From: Cryomorphaceae bacterium
GTDB taxonomy: Bacteria > Bacteroidota > Bacteroidia > Flavobacteriales > Schleiferiaceae
NCBI GenBank assembly: GCA_003507115.1
Contig: DNWN01000102.1
Coordinates: forward strand, 1-8,170
DNA: 8,170 nt
Reading direction: 5' to 3'
Every line of letters begins with the position of its first letter. Position 1 is the stretch's first letter. The translations under genes were made by a program, and so were the position numbers. Shown piece by piece: positions 6,099 through 8,170 of the stretch. Under the pieces are notes generated by a model. The model was given only the letters and a program-made list of their open reading frames with translations, made no database searches and was not told the DNA's origin.

Positions 6099-8170
6099 CT
6101 GATTTTCAAAAACCTCTTTAAGGTCGAAGATTCACCGTTTGACAATTCCATGTAATAAGCTCCACCTGCTAAAGTGGAAATATCAACGGAGTTTTGCAAG
6201 CCAAGCCAACCTTTTAGAACCTGATTGCCGGCCGGATCAAAAATGGTGAATGACCATTGTGACAAAGGATCACTTAACCCGTCTATTTGAATTTCTTGAG
6301 AGGCGGGAATCGGGTAGATGAAAATTTCACCTGAAATGGACTCAGGAACCCCAACGGTGGCAATAAAGACCTTGAATGTCGTAGAGTCCAAGCACAAGCC
6401 ATTGTCCACAATGAGTTGCACAACTGCCGTGTCTCCAGGAGTCCCCTGCCAAAGAACGTCGACATTTTCGCTACCCTGACCTGCAATGATTGAACCACCA
6501 ATCACAGACCACGTGTAAGTAAATGCTTGGTTGTAGGGGATCATTTGTATGTTGGTCGTATCACCATTGGCGGCAAATGTATTGCTCGTAAATAGAACCG
6601 GCAGAACAACACCAGGCAACATCACTGTGTTGACAGTATCAGACTGGGTCATGCAACCGGAAGTTGATGTAATCTCTACCCAATAATCACCGGAGGAAAA
6701 GACTTGTATGGTTGAGTTTTGCGCACCCGTGTTCCACATATAGCTATGTCCTGGCTCTGCTGAAATTGACAAGGTGTCCCCTAGGCAGAAGTAAGAACTA
6801 TCAGAAAGGGTTAGCGCCGCACTAGGTCCTAAGAGGGAAGTAACCACAACTGTATCTGAATAGCCGACACAACCGCTATTAGTCATGTATTGCACATAGT
6901 AACTGCCAGGAAGTGATGTGATAATGGTGGACGTTGTGTCCTGCGAAGGGGCCCAGAGTAGGCTCGCGACATACGATGTGTCAAAAGAAAGAGTCACATA
7001 CTCACCTGGGCATAAATTTGCGGACCCAAGGGTTGATAGAATAGTACTCGGAGATCCATGTTGAATTACTTCAATGGTATCTTGGATAACGACTCCATTT
7101 GGATAGAGTGCAGTGACCCAATAGGTGCCAGAGCTCGAAACACCCAGAGATTGAGTTGAATCACCGGTGCTCCAAACAATGTCGGATAAGACAGTTGGAA
7201 GGGTTAATTGAACGGGTACATTCGCACATGTAGATATAGTATCTGTCATGAAGGGATTCACTGGAGGCAGGGCATCACAACTTGACAGGTGGAAAATCCC
7301 AGCAGTATCACTGACATTCCCTACAGCAACCCAACGGTCTCCATTTTGGCCCACGCCACAACCATTTAACAACACATCATGAGGGTCAAGCCAGTCGTTT
7401 CCATTAATAAATTTGTACGTGATGGTATCCCCCACCACAAACTCACGTGTAAAGGCCCACGCCCCAAGCGAGGTATTGAAATTTAATGATGTCGTACTTG
7501 CATTCCAATTTTGGAAATTTCCCGCAATGTGAACACCCTTTGCTGCGTCTACCGTTTGTGTTGACAGGTCGAGCAAGAATGTAATCGGTGTTGTTGCAAG
7601 GATGAACGATGCCGAAGAACTACAGCCATTTTGATCAAAGACGGTCACTGTGTACGTGGTGGTGGAATCTGGATACACTGAAAGCACTTGACTAGTGGAT
7701 GAATCGGACCATAGGTAAGAAACAGCCGTAGAAGCTGTCAATGTTACGCTCGTTTGAGAGTTGTCTGAGGTGATTGAACTGGTGATAAAAGCAGGACTTG
7801 GAGGAACAACCTGCACTTCAATGCTATCCACACAAACAATACCCAGGGCCGAGGATTGCACCCAGAACGTAGTAGTTTGAGTGGGCATCACCCAAATCGA
7901 ATCAGTCACAGCCCCAGTGGACCATATTTTTGTCTTGCTCACGGCTGTATCTCCTTGGTTCATGTCGTATAGCAATACAGAATCCCCGGGGGCACAAACT
8001 ACTGCTCTTGAAGCAATAATCTGTGGTTGGATGTCATGAATGGGTATCGCCACTTGACAAGAAGCCCCGGATGTCCGATGAACCACCTCAAATGGAATGG
8101 TGGTATCTCCCGAAACGTAAACGCTGTGTGTAAAGCTTGTATCTGCGCCTTCGTCCCACACATAATAATA
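6095..8170 (-). CDS. Large secreted multidomain protein with Ig/PKD-like repeats, CBM-like domain and T9SS sorting domain, 5' end outside the window
   Basis: The frame is open through the right edge; the GTG at 8161 is only an internal codon (Tyr codons precede it), so the true start lies beyond. Residues are numbered from that GTG. It is a surface or secreted protein, probably an adhesin or glycan-binding protein. Repeats of about 60-80 residues share a C-P/L-G-D/E start, a central W with STG or NTG, a YWV or YYV strand and a closing GC: 50-118, 120-190, 305-367, 370-441, 447-515. A PKD-like unit follows at about 517-601. Cysteine pairs such as C384/C431 and C459/C503 suggest one disulfide per repeat. 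Residues about 193-298 form a different domain, FLLDLS then GVHIAGNFQNWN and ITYKFINGNDW, matching the AMPK/CBM48-like E-set fold found in many Bacteroidota secreted proteins. Residues about 613-688 are a T9SS type A sorting domain (IYPIPASQEIQI to LKRFLKIR), with PIP in place of the common PNP. No catalytic domain is visible in this part. Its G+C is clearly lower than in the receptor gene. Confidence 0.94.
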   Translation of the reverse strand, partial: YYYVWDEGADTSFTHSVYVSGDTTIPFEVVHRTSGASCQVAIPIHDIQPQIIASRAVVCAPGDSVLLYDMNQGDTAVSKTKIWSTGAVTDSIWVMPTQTTTFWVQSSALGIVCVDSIEVQVVPPSPAFITSSITSDNSQTSVTLTASTAVSYLWSDSSTSQVLSVYPDSTTTYTVTVFDQNGCSSSASFILATTPITFLLDLSTQTVDAAKGVHIAGNFQNWNASTTSLNFNTSLGAWAFTREFVVGDTITYKFINGNDWLDPHDVLLNGCGVGQNGDRWVAVGNVSDTAGIFHLSSCDALPPVNPFMTDTISTCANVPVQLTLPTVLSDIVWSTGDSTQSLGVSSSGTYWVTALYPNGVVIQDTIEVIQHGSPSTILSTLGSANLCPGEYVTLSFDTSYVASLLWAPSQDTTSTIITSLPGSYYVQYMTNSGCVGYSDTVVVTSLLGPSAALTLSDSSYFCLGDTLSISAEPGHSYMWNTGAQNSTIQVFSSGDYWVEITSTSGCMTQSDTVNTVMLPGVVLPVLFTSNTFAANGDTTNIQMIPYNQAFTYTWSVIGGSIIAGQGSENVDVLWQGTPGDTAVVQLIVDNGLCLDSTTFKVFIATVGVPESISGEIFIYPIPASQEIQIDGLSDPLSQWSFTIFDPAGNQVLKGWLGLQNSVDISTLAGGAYYMELSNGESSTLKRFLKIR

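Noticed and set aside
8159..8161. GTG at the right end as the start of the surface protein
   Set aside because: The frame continues upstream through three Tyr codons to the window edge, and no signal peptide follows the GTG. T9SS cargo needs one, so the true start is outside.
1..8170. CRISPR array, transposon ends, phage or defence system
   Set aside because: I found no regularly spaced repeats beyond two copies, no transposase or integrase motifs, and no nuclease or toxin-antitoxin genes.

Overview
The window looks like a piece of a Bacteroidota chromosome, probably a flavobacterial or cryomorphal-type lineage. Two proteins end in type IX secretion (T9SS) type A sorting domains, which are confined to that phylum. 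The TonB-dependent receptor has the N-terminal carboxypeptidase-like regulatory domain typical of the phylum. The DEAD-box helicase has Bacteroidota-style motifs, and one upstream region carries a perfect TAnnTTTG -7 element. Everything I accept as coding lies on the minus strand, so the genes read from right to left.

Right part (8170 to 5931): the 3' two-thirds or so of a large secreted multidomain protein. It has Ig/PKD-like repeats, one AMPK/CBM-type glycan-binding-like domain and a T9SS sorting domain, and its 5' end is outside the window. Its TGA overlaps the GTG of a 55-residue single-span membrane protein (5931-6098).

Middle (5930 to 1336): a short intergenic region with a pair of direct repeats 20 bp apart, then a 913-residue TonB-dependent outer-membrane receptor. 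After a 47-nt gap comes a 535-residue alpha/beta-hydrolase-like protein with a signal peptide and a T9SS tail. A clear rho-independent terminator follows the hydrolase, so receptor and hydrolase form a likely two-gene operon. A reasonable model is that the exported hydrolase cleaves an ester or related substrate at the cell surface and the receptor imports a product. The substrate cannot be read from the sequence.

Left part (1335 to 1): an intergenic region with a good promoter -7 element, a 10-bp-period direct repeat and a GC-rich leader hairpin, then a DEAD-box RNA helicase that runs off the left edge with all core motifs intact.

I see no rRNA, tRNA, CRISPR array, insertion sequence, phage gene or defence gene. 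Most of the window is ordinary for this phylum. The points most worth a second look are the hidden 55-residue gene, the displaced nucleophile elbow in the hydrolase, and the repeats in the two regulatory regions.
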